A stretch of DNA of 9,553 nucleotides from Candidatus Dadabacteria bacterium (lineage in GTDB: Bacteria > Desulfobacterota_D > UBA1144 > Nemesobacterales > JADFKM01), in contig JADFKM010000067.1 of the NCBI GenBank assembly GCA_022564935.1, forward strand, positions 1 to 9,553, read 5' to 3'. Position 1 is the first letter of the stretch; each line of letters opens with the position of its first letter. Positions 1 through 6,560 of this stretch are shown here, one piece after another. The position numbers and the translations under genes were made by a program. The notes beneath the pieces are model-generated. The model was not told where the DNA came from and made no database searches. It saw only the letters and a list, made by a program, of their open reading frames with translations.

Positions 1-251
1 TTCAAAGAACCTGTAACCAATTGCTCTGGAGTTATTTCCTGCTCAATTGATGTAAAGGTTCCCGGTAAGGTAACTTCTAAAAAAGCCACATCATCAGAAC
101 AGTTTGTCAATGCATATTTGGTATCTCTTGGAATGACGATGGAGTCACCAGACTCTAGTTCTTGCGTATTGCCCTCTTGGGAAAATGATAATTCTCCAGT
201 CAAAACAAAAATGAGTGAATCACCCCGTGAATCCTGGCCTGATATATTTGA
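1..251 (-). pseudogene. Cupin-domain protein, 5'-truncated remnant (continues past the left edge)
   Basis: Read on the minus strand from base 251 to base 1, the sequence encodes an open stretch of about 83 residues that looks like the beta-barrel core of a cupin. It contains D-S-L-I-F-V-L-T-G-E-L (the strand ending cupin motif 1) and G-D-S-I-V-I-P-R-D (motif 2), followed by T-N and a strand F-L-E-V-T-L-P-G. The 3' end lies outside the window. An in-frame TAA at 254-252 closes the frame upstream, and there is no plausible ATG, GTG or TTG between it and the first motif, so the N-terminal third is missing or in another frame. The metal-ligand histidines are absent: the H-x-H of motif 1 is not seen, and the motif 2 histidine position carries Tyr. 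What is seen is the fold signature. That it is a broken gene is inference; a single frameshift, in the DNA or in the sequencing, is the alternative. The plus-strand open frame at 118-348 is taken to be its shadow. Function unknown. Confidence 0.6.
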
Positions 252-281
252 TTACGCAACGCATCCATTAAATATTATAAA
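248..281 (+). promoter_or_regulatory. Possible sigma70-type promoter for the protease gene
   Basis: A TTGATT hexamer at 248-253 is followed after 19 bases by TATTAT at 273-278, with an overlapping TATAAA at 276-281. Both -10 candidates match the consensus at five of six positions, and the stretch is AT-rich. The spacing is longer than ideal. If used, transcription would start near 285 and leave a leader of about 60 bases before the ATG at 345. This is pattern matching by eye in an AT-rich region, so it is weak. Confidence 0.25.
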
Positions 282-344
282 TGTCTACTGTACCACTGAC
301 AATCTCGTATGGTGTGATGTCTATGGAGGTATTTATCGATTTTC

Positions 345-1868
345 ATGAAGTATGGAGCAGAGCAACTACACTTCAGGAAGGGTCTAGAGTTATTAATTGA
401 GTTTGCCGCCTCCACTTTCATTTTAGCTTCTCTATTTATCCCGTCTTCACACGCTCTGGCAGTTCAGAACGTAAAAGAGGCTATTGTCAAAATTTACACG
501 ATACGGAACAAACCCAATTACTACAACCCGTGGACCATGACAGGGCCCAGCTCTTCGACCGGCTCGGGCAGCATCATCGAAGGGAAGCGGATTATTACAA
601 ACGCCCACGTCGTAAGCAACCAGACGTTCGTGCAGGTGAGGCGCTATGGAGAGTTCAAGCGGTACCAGGCGAAGGTTCTCAATGTGTCCCATGAAGTAGA
701 CCTGGCAATCCTTACCGTTGAGGACAAGGGTTTTTTTGATGGGGTCAGACCGCTTAAGTTCGGAAGGCTCCCCCTGCCCCAGGACGAGGTTCTGGTTTAT
801 GGGTTCCCCCTCGGAGGGGACACGCTAAGCATTACAAAAGGGGTGATGTCGCGCATCGAGCACCAGATGTATGCCCACAGCGGAGGTCACTTTTTAGCAG
901 GGCAGCTCGACGCCGCCATCAACCCGGGCAACAGCGGCGGCCCTGTTATGGTGAAGAACAGGATTGTCGGAGTTGTGATGCAGACGATAACCAAGGCCGA
1001 GAACATCGGCTACATGGTGCCCACTCCGATAATCAGTCATTTCTTAGAGGACATTAAAGACGGGCGTTACGACGGGTTCCCGAGCATCGGGGTTGTTTTC
1101 CAGGGTATGGAGAACGAAGATCTGAAGCTCAAATATTCCATGGGGGAAAAAAGTACCGGCGTGCTTGTCATAAAGGTGCTTAAAGACTCCCCCTCGGATG
1201 GCCGGCTACGGGCAGGGGACATCCTTGTTTCGGTGGACGGTCACAAAATTGGGGATGACGGTACCGTTGAGTTCCGCCCGAAGGAGCGTACGAGCATGTC
1301 TTACTACATCCAGGCACGCCAGATCGGAGAGAAGCTGAAGCTGGGTGTGTTCAGGGATGGTAAAGAGAAGGTGCTCACCCTCGAGCTTTCAAGACCCATG
1401 CAAAAAGACATGCTTGTCCCGTTCGAGCATTACGACAGTATGCCCTCGTACTACATTTACGGAGGTCTCGTGTTTTCCCCCCTTTCTAAGAACTATCTCA
1501 AGACCTGGGGTCACAACTGGTACAATGCCGCTCCCAAAGAGCTTGTGGCTTTGCTGAGAACAAACCTGCCCTCGACACAAGGGGAGCAGGTAGTGCTTAT
1601 CGTTAAGGTTCTCGCAGCCGATGTTAACAAGGGCTATCATAACGTAACCAATTGGATCATATCGGAGGTTAACGGAAAGAAGATCTGGAACTTGAAGGAG
1701 CTTATCGAGGCGGTTGAAGGCGGCGTTAAAGATACCTATGTCGAATTCAAGAGCATACGTGGGGCGACCATAGTGCTTGACAATAAAAAAGTGAACAAAA
1801 GCCATGACCGCATACTTAGGACGTATAGGATCAAAGAGGGCAGGTCAGGAGACCTCGCTCCTCATTAA
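345..1868 (+). CDS. Secreted S1C serine protease of the Deg9 type (trypsin domain, PDZ, Deg9-like C-terminal PDZ)
   Basis: This 507-residue protein is a predicted exported trypsin-like HtrA/Deg protease that would degrade misfolded or damaged proteins in the periplasm. A hydrophobic stretch at about residues 16-36 ends in A-L-A (37-39), a likely signal-peptidase site. The catalytic triad is intact: His88 in N-A-H-V-V, Asp119 in H-E-V-D-L-A-I-L, and Ser197 in N-P-G-N-S-G-G-P. A PDZ domain spans about 247-348 (G-V-L-V-I-K-V then R-A-G-D-I-L-V-S-V-D-G). The last ~140 residues carry P-S-Y-Y-I-Y-G-G-L-V-F-S-P-L and W-Y-N-A-A-P, the pattern of the C-terminal PDZ-like domain of plant Deg9 and its bacterial relatives rather than of E. 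coli DegP. The ATG at 345 is the only good start after an in-frame TGA at 315. GGAGG at 325-329 lies 15 bases upstream, a long spacing. The gene may share a transcript with the downstream pair, but the 143-base gap leaves that open. Protease assignment is secure; the Deg9-like subclass is from recalled motifs. Confidence 0.93.
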   Translation: MKYGAEQLHFRKGLELLIEFAASTFILASLFIPSSHALAVQNVKEAIVKIYTIRNKPNYYNPWTMTGPSSSTGSGSIIEGKRIITNAHVVSNQTFVQVRRYGEFKRYQAKVLNVSHEVDLAILTVEDKGFFDGVRPLKFGRLPLPQDEVLVYGFPLGGDTLSITKGVMSRIEHQMYAHSGGHFLAGQLDAAINPGNSGGPVMVKNRIVGVVMQTITKAENIGYMVPTPIISHFLEDIKDGRYDGFPSIGVVFQGMENEDLKLKYSMGEKSTGVLVIKVLKDSPSDGRLRAGDILVSVDGHKIGDDGTVEFRPKERTSMSYYIQARQIGEKLKLGVFRDGKEKVLTLELSRPMQKDMLVPFEHYDSMPSYYIYGGLVFSPLSKNYLKTWGHNWYNAAPKELVALLRTNLPSTQGEQVVLIVKVLAADVNKGYHNVTNWIISEVNGKKIWNLKELIEAVEGGVKDTYVEFKSIRGATIVLDNKKVNKSHDRILRTYRIKEGRSGDLAPH

Positions 1869-2011
1869 ACTCCCCATGTTGTGTGTTTCTGCTCTGTTCA
1901 GTTCAGGTTGCTTGAGCTCCCCGAATAAGCCGTTTTATTTTGTACGGAAAGCATTCGTAAAAAACAAACTGCTTGAGCAATATTTTTCTTTTTGACGGTT
2001 TTAACACCGGT
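1869..2011 (+). other. Intergenic leader before the AsmA-like gene
   Basis: These 143 bases between the protease stop and the AsmA-like start are T-rich and contain the 9-base direct repeat TGCTTGAGC at 1909-1917 and 1970-1978. No convincing terminator hairpin with a T-run, no good promoter hexamer pair and no purine-rich ribosome binding site were found just before either candidate start of the next gene (TTG 1973 or ATG 2012). A 39-codon frame from ATG 1876 ends at 1995 and begins like a lipoprotein leader, but it lacks a ribosome binding site and a proper lipobox, so it is not called as a gene. Confidence 0.4.
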
Positions 2012-5000
2012 ATGTCATTTCTCAGAAATAAATATGTAAGGGTTCTGCTGATCACCGCCGCCGCTCTTTTATCGACAGCGGTCGTTACCGTGGCTGTTGT
2101 GACGAGGGTGGTTGTCCCACGGGAAGTCCACAGGTATTTGGAAGAGCTGAGCGAAGATACCGGGATCAGGATTGACCTGAATGATATAAGTTACGATATC
2201 GTTCGCGGCCTTAAGGGGCGCGGCTTCTCGGTGTCAGACCTGACAGACATGGCCAACCCGTTTTTCACAGTGCGCAACCTGGTCATTAAGCACGATATAT
2301 TCTCCCCCCTCCTCGGAGCCACGATAAAGATCCGGGGCAGGATTGAGGCCCCCTCCATAGAGCTTTCCACGGCCGGGATAGAAAAACTCTCCGAGTTGAT
2401 CGACCGAGGACGTAAGCAAATGGGGGCGGATGATGGGAAAAAGAAGGGGAAGTTCACCGTCGAGATGGAAAGCCTTGAGATAATAGACGCTGAAATAAGA
2501 CTGCCCTCCGAAAAATCCGTCTTTCTACAAAAAATCATGGTGCGTTTTGGCGAGAAAAATGTCGAAAATCAAAAGACCATTAAAATCGAGGTATTCACTC
2601 GAATTGAGAACAACGCCGCCAGTGCCTTTGGGGAGATTTTGCTCGGCGACCCTGTATCTACCGTCCGGGTGCGTGTGAGCGTACCTGCACCGGACTTGAA
2701 ATTCATCTCCCCTCTCTTGGAGCTCAAGGAGCAAACCACAATCAATTTAAATGTTGAGCTCATTATAGACGATGGAGTTAGAGCCTCGGGGGTTATCACC
2801 CTTGGCAGTACCGGCGGCTTAAAGACCACGGAGCTGCCGCCCGCCGTAAGGATAGATTTCGATGCCGGTTTGAACAGAGCGCTCCAAAACTTAGTTCTAA
2901 GCGGGCTTGACGTTTATGTTAACGGGTTTTCGGCCCTGACGCTCACAGGAACGGTTGAGGGCGCCCTCAGTAAACGCAGGAGCTTCGATATAAGGGGCAA
3001 GGGCGCAAGCTTTGGTATTGAGGGTATTTCGGGGCTGTTTGCGGCACTCTCGAGTGTGGAGCTAAGGGGAAGGGTTACGGCCTCTGAGATTTCCCTTACC
3101 GGCTCGCCCGCCGGGGAAGGGTTGAAAATGGAGGTCGACGTTGGTCTAGATGGTGTTGAAGCGGCACACAAACAGGGGAAATTTCGCCTGAGGGGCCTGG
3201 GGGGCAATCTGAGATTCAATAAAACGGTGTACTCCGACAGAGGAGATGTGACGAGCTTGAGGGGGGAGCTGGCTATTGAGGGTATTGACGCCGTTTACGG
3301 CGGGCTCCGGGATTTGAGAGTGGGTATTGAGATGGAAGGCGGGAGGGGGAGCGAGGGCAAGCTCAAGCTCTTATTAACGAGAGCTTCTTATTCCGGCGGG
3401 GCCGTTTCCGGCGAGCTTAATCTAGCCTTGAAGGGGGGCGATGAATTTTTCTCCGGCAGCTTCAGGGGGAGCGACATTGATTTGAGTGGAGTGAATTTTG
3501 TCAACGCTGCGGGCGCCGCGCTGAGTTTAGACGGGAGGGTCGATACCATCGAGGGAAAGTTCAATGCCCTGAGGGGAGGCGGACTGAGAGTGGATGCGAA
3601 GCTTGACCTTACCGGTTTCGGAGCTAGTTACAGGGGCAGGGAGATATTGAGGTCGAGCAGTATAGGGGTGGATAAAGAACTCACCGTCATCTACAGCGCT
3701 TCGGGAAAAGACAAATTTTCGGTCGAATCGTCTGGCGTTGTATTTTCCGACCTTCTGTACGGGGAGCTTTTTTATGTTAAGAGGGGGCGGGGAAAAGGGA
3801 AATTCAGCTTCAGGAGTGCCGGGGACTGGACGCTTGAGGTCGGCTCGACCGGCGAGGGGGGCTTGATCAGAGCGCTGGGCTTAATACTGGGCGAATTCGA
3901 GCTCGATCTTTCGAGAGGCGTTCATGAAAACGGAGTTATGATAGGCACGGTGAAAGGAAGGGACGGCATGTTCCTGGGGCGCTCGATTGCCACATACTCC
4001 ACCGGGTTCGGGTATAGGGACAGGGAGTTGAGACTCGAAGGCTTGAGGCTTGGAGTTGCGGGGCTGGGAGAGGGGGAATTAAAGAAATTGCGCCTTAAAT
4101 TCGGCGAAGATGAGACTTACTCGGCCGACGCGGATGGAGGAGAGTTCAGCCTGTTTGGCGGAAGGCTCAGTCTGCGTGGTGTAAGCGGCGAGGTCGGGTT
4201 CACGGGAAGCGGGCGGGGATTAAAATGGAAGGGGATGGTAAAAGCACGCGGGGGCGATGTGTTGGGGGCGGGAATTAAAGACCTGACACTGCGCACCGGG
4301 GGCGGTTGGGATGATTTTTATATCGAAGACATCAAAGTGACCGTCGCCGAAGGTTCTCTTGGAGGCTCCCTAAGGGTAAAGCGGGGCGCGTCGGGGCGGC
4401 GGGTGAAGGCAGAATTCCAGCACAGTGGAGGCAGGATACCGCTGGGCGATTCCGTCTTCGCTCTTGGGGGAGCCGCGCTCAGTCTTGACGGTGTTTTTTT
4501 TGGCGGAGGCACCGGGGTTCCGGAGGGAAAACTGAAACTGTATATTCGCGACCTTACAGCTTTAGCCGACGGGGACTCACAACCTGTTTTCACGGGCGGA
4601 GTGCATATGTCGGGCTCTGGTGAAACCATGAGGCTTGAGGGGTGGTTATTAGATAGCGCGACACGCAAAGGGCTCAGAATGACCGGGGCCCTCGATAAAA
4701 ACGGGAGGCTGAGCGTTAAAGTGCCCGAATTCGCTGTTGAATCCGTAGGAGGTGTCCTGTCCCCCGTTATCTCAAAATTCGTCGGGCGGGCGGAGCTTCA
4801 TGGCGGGGTGGGCATGGAGATCGAAGTCGAGAATTTCCCCTCTGACAATGCCGCGATTAACGGCTCTCTGAGCCTCAGGGAGTTTTCATTATCGGGTACG
4901 GTCTCAGGAACTGAGCTTACCATCTCAAACGCTAATGGTGAGGTTTTCTTACGCAGCGTCCGGGAGACCGGCGGCGCCATTTCCTCTTTATCCACCGGCG

Positions 5001-5716
5001 CGTTCAGAGGAGATAAGAAGTCTTTTAAGAAATTTATGAAGGCGCAAAAAAGCAAAGACGGACGGCGGCTAAGAGCTCAGGCCCTTTCCGTAGACCGCCT
5101 AGAGTACGGTTTTGTACGGCTTGATGATATCGAGGTCCTCATCGAGGCCGGCACGGAGGGAATAAGTATCGTCGACCTCCGCTCCAAGTTTAACGATGGA
5201 GACGTTTACTGCGATGGGACGTTGCGTTTTGACGGGGCTAAAAGTGGTTTAATGCTTGGGTTGTTGATGAGCGATATTAGCTTGTTGTCGTTTACAACGA
5301 GCCTCGGACTGGAGGATTATGTCTCGGGTAGGGTTAACGGGCTGGTTTCACTTCGGGGTGAAGCAACTGGGCTGGATGCCGTAGACGGGTCGTTCAGCTT
5401 CTGGGCAATAAAGTCTCCCAAGGAGCCGCGGTGGGTAGGAAAGGCGTTCTTGAAGAAGCTGGGAATGAAAGAAAAGCTTTTTCTGCGCTCCTCCAGAAAA
5501 TTCAACAAAGGTGAAGTTCACGGTACAATAACCGATGGAATTATCACGTTTGGGAAGTTCGATATATCCCACAGGATTTTCGGACTAATCACCGATTTCC
5601 GAATTCAGGTTGATCCAAAGGGTAATTTGGTATCTATCGGGCACCTGCTCTCTGTGATAAAGGAGACTGCTAAGAGGATAAGGGAGGGCGGTCTCGAGAT
5701 TGAATACAAAAAATAA
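2012..5716 (+). CDS. Large AsmA/YdbH-like membrane-anchored protein, putative intermembrane lipid-transport bridge
   Basis: This 1234-residue protein has a short basic N-terminus, one membrane segment (about residues 9-35, rich in V, L, A and T) and then over 1150 residues of periplasmic sequence made of short alternating beta-strands with many Gly, Ser and Asp turns and no enzyme motifs. That is the style of AsmA-like/TamB/YhdP/YdbH proteins, whose repeats stack into a long hydrophobic groove that carries phospholipids from inner to outer membrane. Internal similarity is visible, for example A-A-L-S-L-D-G at residues ~502-508 and ~821-827. The next gene, 19 bases on, encodes a lipoprotein with a YdbL (DUF1318) domain, matching the E. 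coli ydbH-ynbE-ydbL operon and favouring a YdbH-like role. E. coli YdbH is about 880 residues, so this one is considerably longer. ATG 2012 is chosen because it places the basic residues directly before the membrane segment; an in-frame TTG at 1973 would add 13 residues. Neither has a clear ribosome binding site. The family call rests on architecture and context, not on a conserved motif. Confidence 0.8.
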   Translation: MSFLRNKYVRVLLITAAALLSTAVVTVAVVTRVVVPREVHRYLEELSEDTGIRIDLNDISYDIVRGLKGRGFSVSDLTDMANPFFTVRNLVIKHDIFSPLLGATIKIRGRIEAPSIELSTAGIEKLSELIDRGRKQMGADDGKKKGKFTVEMESLEIIDAEIRLPSEKSVFLQKIMVRFGEKNVENQKTIKIEVFTRIENNAASAFGEILLGDPVSTVRVRVSVPAPDLKFISPLLELKEQTTINLNVELIIDDGVRASGVITLGSTGGLKTTELPPAVRIDFDAGLNRALQNLVLSGLDVYVNGFSALTLTGTVEGALSKRRSFDIRGKGASFGIEGISGLFAALSSVELRGRVTASEISLTGSPAGEGLKMEVDVGLDGVEAAHKQGKFRLRGLGGNLRFNKTVYSDRGDVTSLRGELAIEGIDAVYGGLRDLRVGIEMEGGRGSEGKLKLLLTRASYSGGAVSGELNLALKGGDEFFSGSFRGSDIDLSGVNFVNAAGAALSLDGRVDTIEGKFNALRGGGLRVDAKLDLTGFGASYRGREILRSSSIGVDKELTVIYSASGKDKFSVESSGVVFSDLLYGELFYVKRGRGKGKFSFRSAGDWTLEVGSTGEGGLIRALGLILGEFELDLSRGVHENGVMIGTVKGRDGMFLGRSIATYSTGFGYRDRELRLEGLRLGVAGLGEGELKKLRLKFGEDETYSADADGGEFSLFGGRLSLRGVSGEVGFTGSGRGLKWKGMVKARGGDVLGAGIKDLTLRTGGGWDDFYIEDIKVTVAEGSLGGSLRVKRGASGRRVKAEFQHSGGRIPLGDSVFALGGAALSLDGVFFGGGTGVPEGKLKLYIRDLTALADGDSQPVFTGGVHMSGSGETMRLEGWLLDSATRKGLRMTGALDKNGRLSVKVPEFAVESVGGVLSPVISKFVGRAELHGGVGMEIEVENFPSDNAAINGSLSLREFSLSGTVSGTELTISNANGEVFLRSVRETGGAISSLSTGAFRGDKKSFKKFMKAQKSKDGRRLRAQALSVDRLEYGFVRLDDIEVLIEAGTEGISIVDLRSKFNDGDVYCDGTLRFDGAKSGLMLGLLMSDISLLSFTTSLGLEDYVSGRVNGLVSLRGEATGLDAVDGSFSFWAIKSPKEPRWVGKAFLKKLGMKEKLFLRSSRKFNKGEVHGTITDGIITFGKFDISHRIFGLITDFRIQVDPKGNLVSIGHLLSVIKETAKRIREGGLEIEYKK

Positions 5717-5722
5717 CTTAAC

Positions 5723-5728
5723 AGGAGA
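5723..5728 (+). promoter_or_regulatory. Ribosome binding site deciding the lipoprotein start
   Basis: AGGAGA ends 7 bases before the ATG at 5736. It is the clearest Shine-Dalgarno in the window. It selects the ATG over the in-frame TTG at 5700, which lies inside the end of the upstream gene and would push the signal peptide away from the N-terminus. Confidence 0.8.
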
Positions 5729-5735
5729 GATTACT

Positions 5736-6458
5736 ATGAGCATATCCGGTTCAAATTATGTCGGTTTGTTTATACTGGCTGGTGTATTGTGCTTGAGCTC
5801 ATGCGCAATAATAACGATAAATGTAAATTTCCCTGCCCAGGAAGTTAGAAAGGCGTATGAAGACTTAGAAGACGAGCTTCTGAAAGAGCCCGAAGAGGAG
5901 GATGCAGGGGAGGAAGCCCCTCAGGGTAGCCCCGAGAGCATCCCTGAGCCTTCCGGTCGGGAGTCGGCCCCCCTTGAGCAGCCTCCCGGCAACATTGTCA
6001 TTCAGCTCAGGAAAGTGGTGTTTATAACCGAGCTGTTAAATTTAGATGTTTCTCCGAGGGCCTGGGCCCAGGATGATCTGGCAGGAGAGATAGGGAAGCA
6101 GATTCGCAGCATGCCTGAGGTCCTAAAGGCCTACAAGAGCAGGTCGAGGCGTTTGTCTTCGGTTAATTCCATGCTTGCCTCCGGCATTGTCGGTGAGGGC
6201 AAAAACGGGCTTCTCGTAAAAAGAGGCTCCCTTACCCAGGCGCAGGCAGGCGCAATGAACGACGAAAACTCAGACAGGGGGGTTATAATCAAGGGTATGG
6301 CGGTTGCGATTCTGAAGATACGCAGTTTCGAGGTGAACTCCCAGAATATAAACGAAGTGTATCCGAAGGCGGCAGCTGAATTTGCCGCCACCCGCAGAAC
6401 CAAGGCAAAGAGGGGCGCGTGGATTCAGAGTCCTAAAGGCTCATGGAATAGGAGATAG
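5736..6458 (+). CDS. Lipoprotein with YnbE-like N-terminus fused to a DUF1318/YdbL-like domain
   Basis: This 240-residue protein starts with a short hydrophobic signal (residues ~8-22) and the lipobox L-S-S-C, with acylation expected at Cys23 and Ala at +2, which favours the outer membrane. After the Cys come I-T-I-N-V-N-F-P and a charged helix (residues 36-50), resembling the small lipoprotein YnbE and the N-termini of many DUF1318 lipoproteins. Residues 50-85 are an acidic Pro/Glu/Ser linker. Residues ~133-236 match DUF1318 (YdbL): S-G-I-V-G-E-G-K-N-G-L, then D-E-N-S-D-R-G, an Ala-rich helix, and R-G-A-W-I-Q-S-P-K-G-S-W at the end. In E. coli, YnbE partners YdbH in an intermembrane bridge and YdbL modulates it; the gene here follows a YdbH-like gene by 19 bases, so the two are almost certainly cotranscribed. 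The segment V-V-F-I-T-E-L-L to R-A-W-A-Q-D-D (94-114) looks like a decayed second signal peptide. Lipoprotein and DUF1318 calls are strong; fusion of two functions is inference. Confidence 0.85.
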   Translation: MSISGSNYVGLFILAGVLCLSSCAIITINVNFPAQEVRKAYEDLEDELLKEPEEEDAGEEAPQGSPESIPEPSGRESAPLEQPPGNIVIQLRKVVFITELLNLDVSPRAWAQDDLAGEIGKQIRSMPEVLKAYKSRSRRLSSVNSMLASGIVGEGKNGLLVKRGSLTQAQAGAMNDENSDRGVIIKGMAVAILKIRSFEVNSQNINEVYPKAAAEFAATRRTKAKRGAWIQSPKGSWNRR

Positions 6459-6560
6459 ACCCTTGGTGAGATTTGCGGCTAAGCATCGGGAAGGGCCGAG
6501 CCTGTGGGAAAGAGTGAAAACACCTAGGTGATTGTATAGCCTCGTTGACAGCGTGGAGGC
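6459..6560. terminator. Convergent intergenic gap with small inverted repeats, possible weak terminator
   Basis: The lipoprotein gene (plus) and the kinase gene (minus) end facing each other across 102 bases, where transcription from both sides must stop. Two inverted repeats are visible. One is a perfect 10-base palindrome CACCTAGGTG at 6521-6530, followed by TTTT when read on the minus strand. The other is AGCCTC (6538-6543) paired with GAGGCT (6556-6561), a 6-bp stem with a 12-base loop touching the kinase stop codon. Neither is a strong GC-rich stem plus T-run, so intrinsic termination here is only a possibility. Confidence 0.3.

Noticed and set aside
118-348. Plus-strand open frame of 76 codons overlapping the protease start by four bases
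   Set aside because: The opposite strand of the same stretch encodes recognisable cupin motifs, the plus-strand translation resembles nothing, and it has no ribosome binding site.
1389-1805. 138-codon minus-strand open frame inside the protease gene
   Set aside because: Antisense to a conserved Deg9-like C-terminal region and without domain features; a shadow.
1876-1995. Possible 39-residue small lipoprotein beginning M-L-C-V-S-A-L-F-S-S-G-C
   Set aside because: No ribosome binding site, no basic residues before the hydrophobic stretch, Ser instead of Leu at -3 of the would-be lipobox, and too short a signal; kept only as a note on the gap.
4318-4668. Minus-strand open frames within the AsmA-like gene
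   Set aside because: Pro/Ser-rich translations typical of antisense frames of a Gly-rich gene; no independent support.
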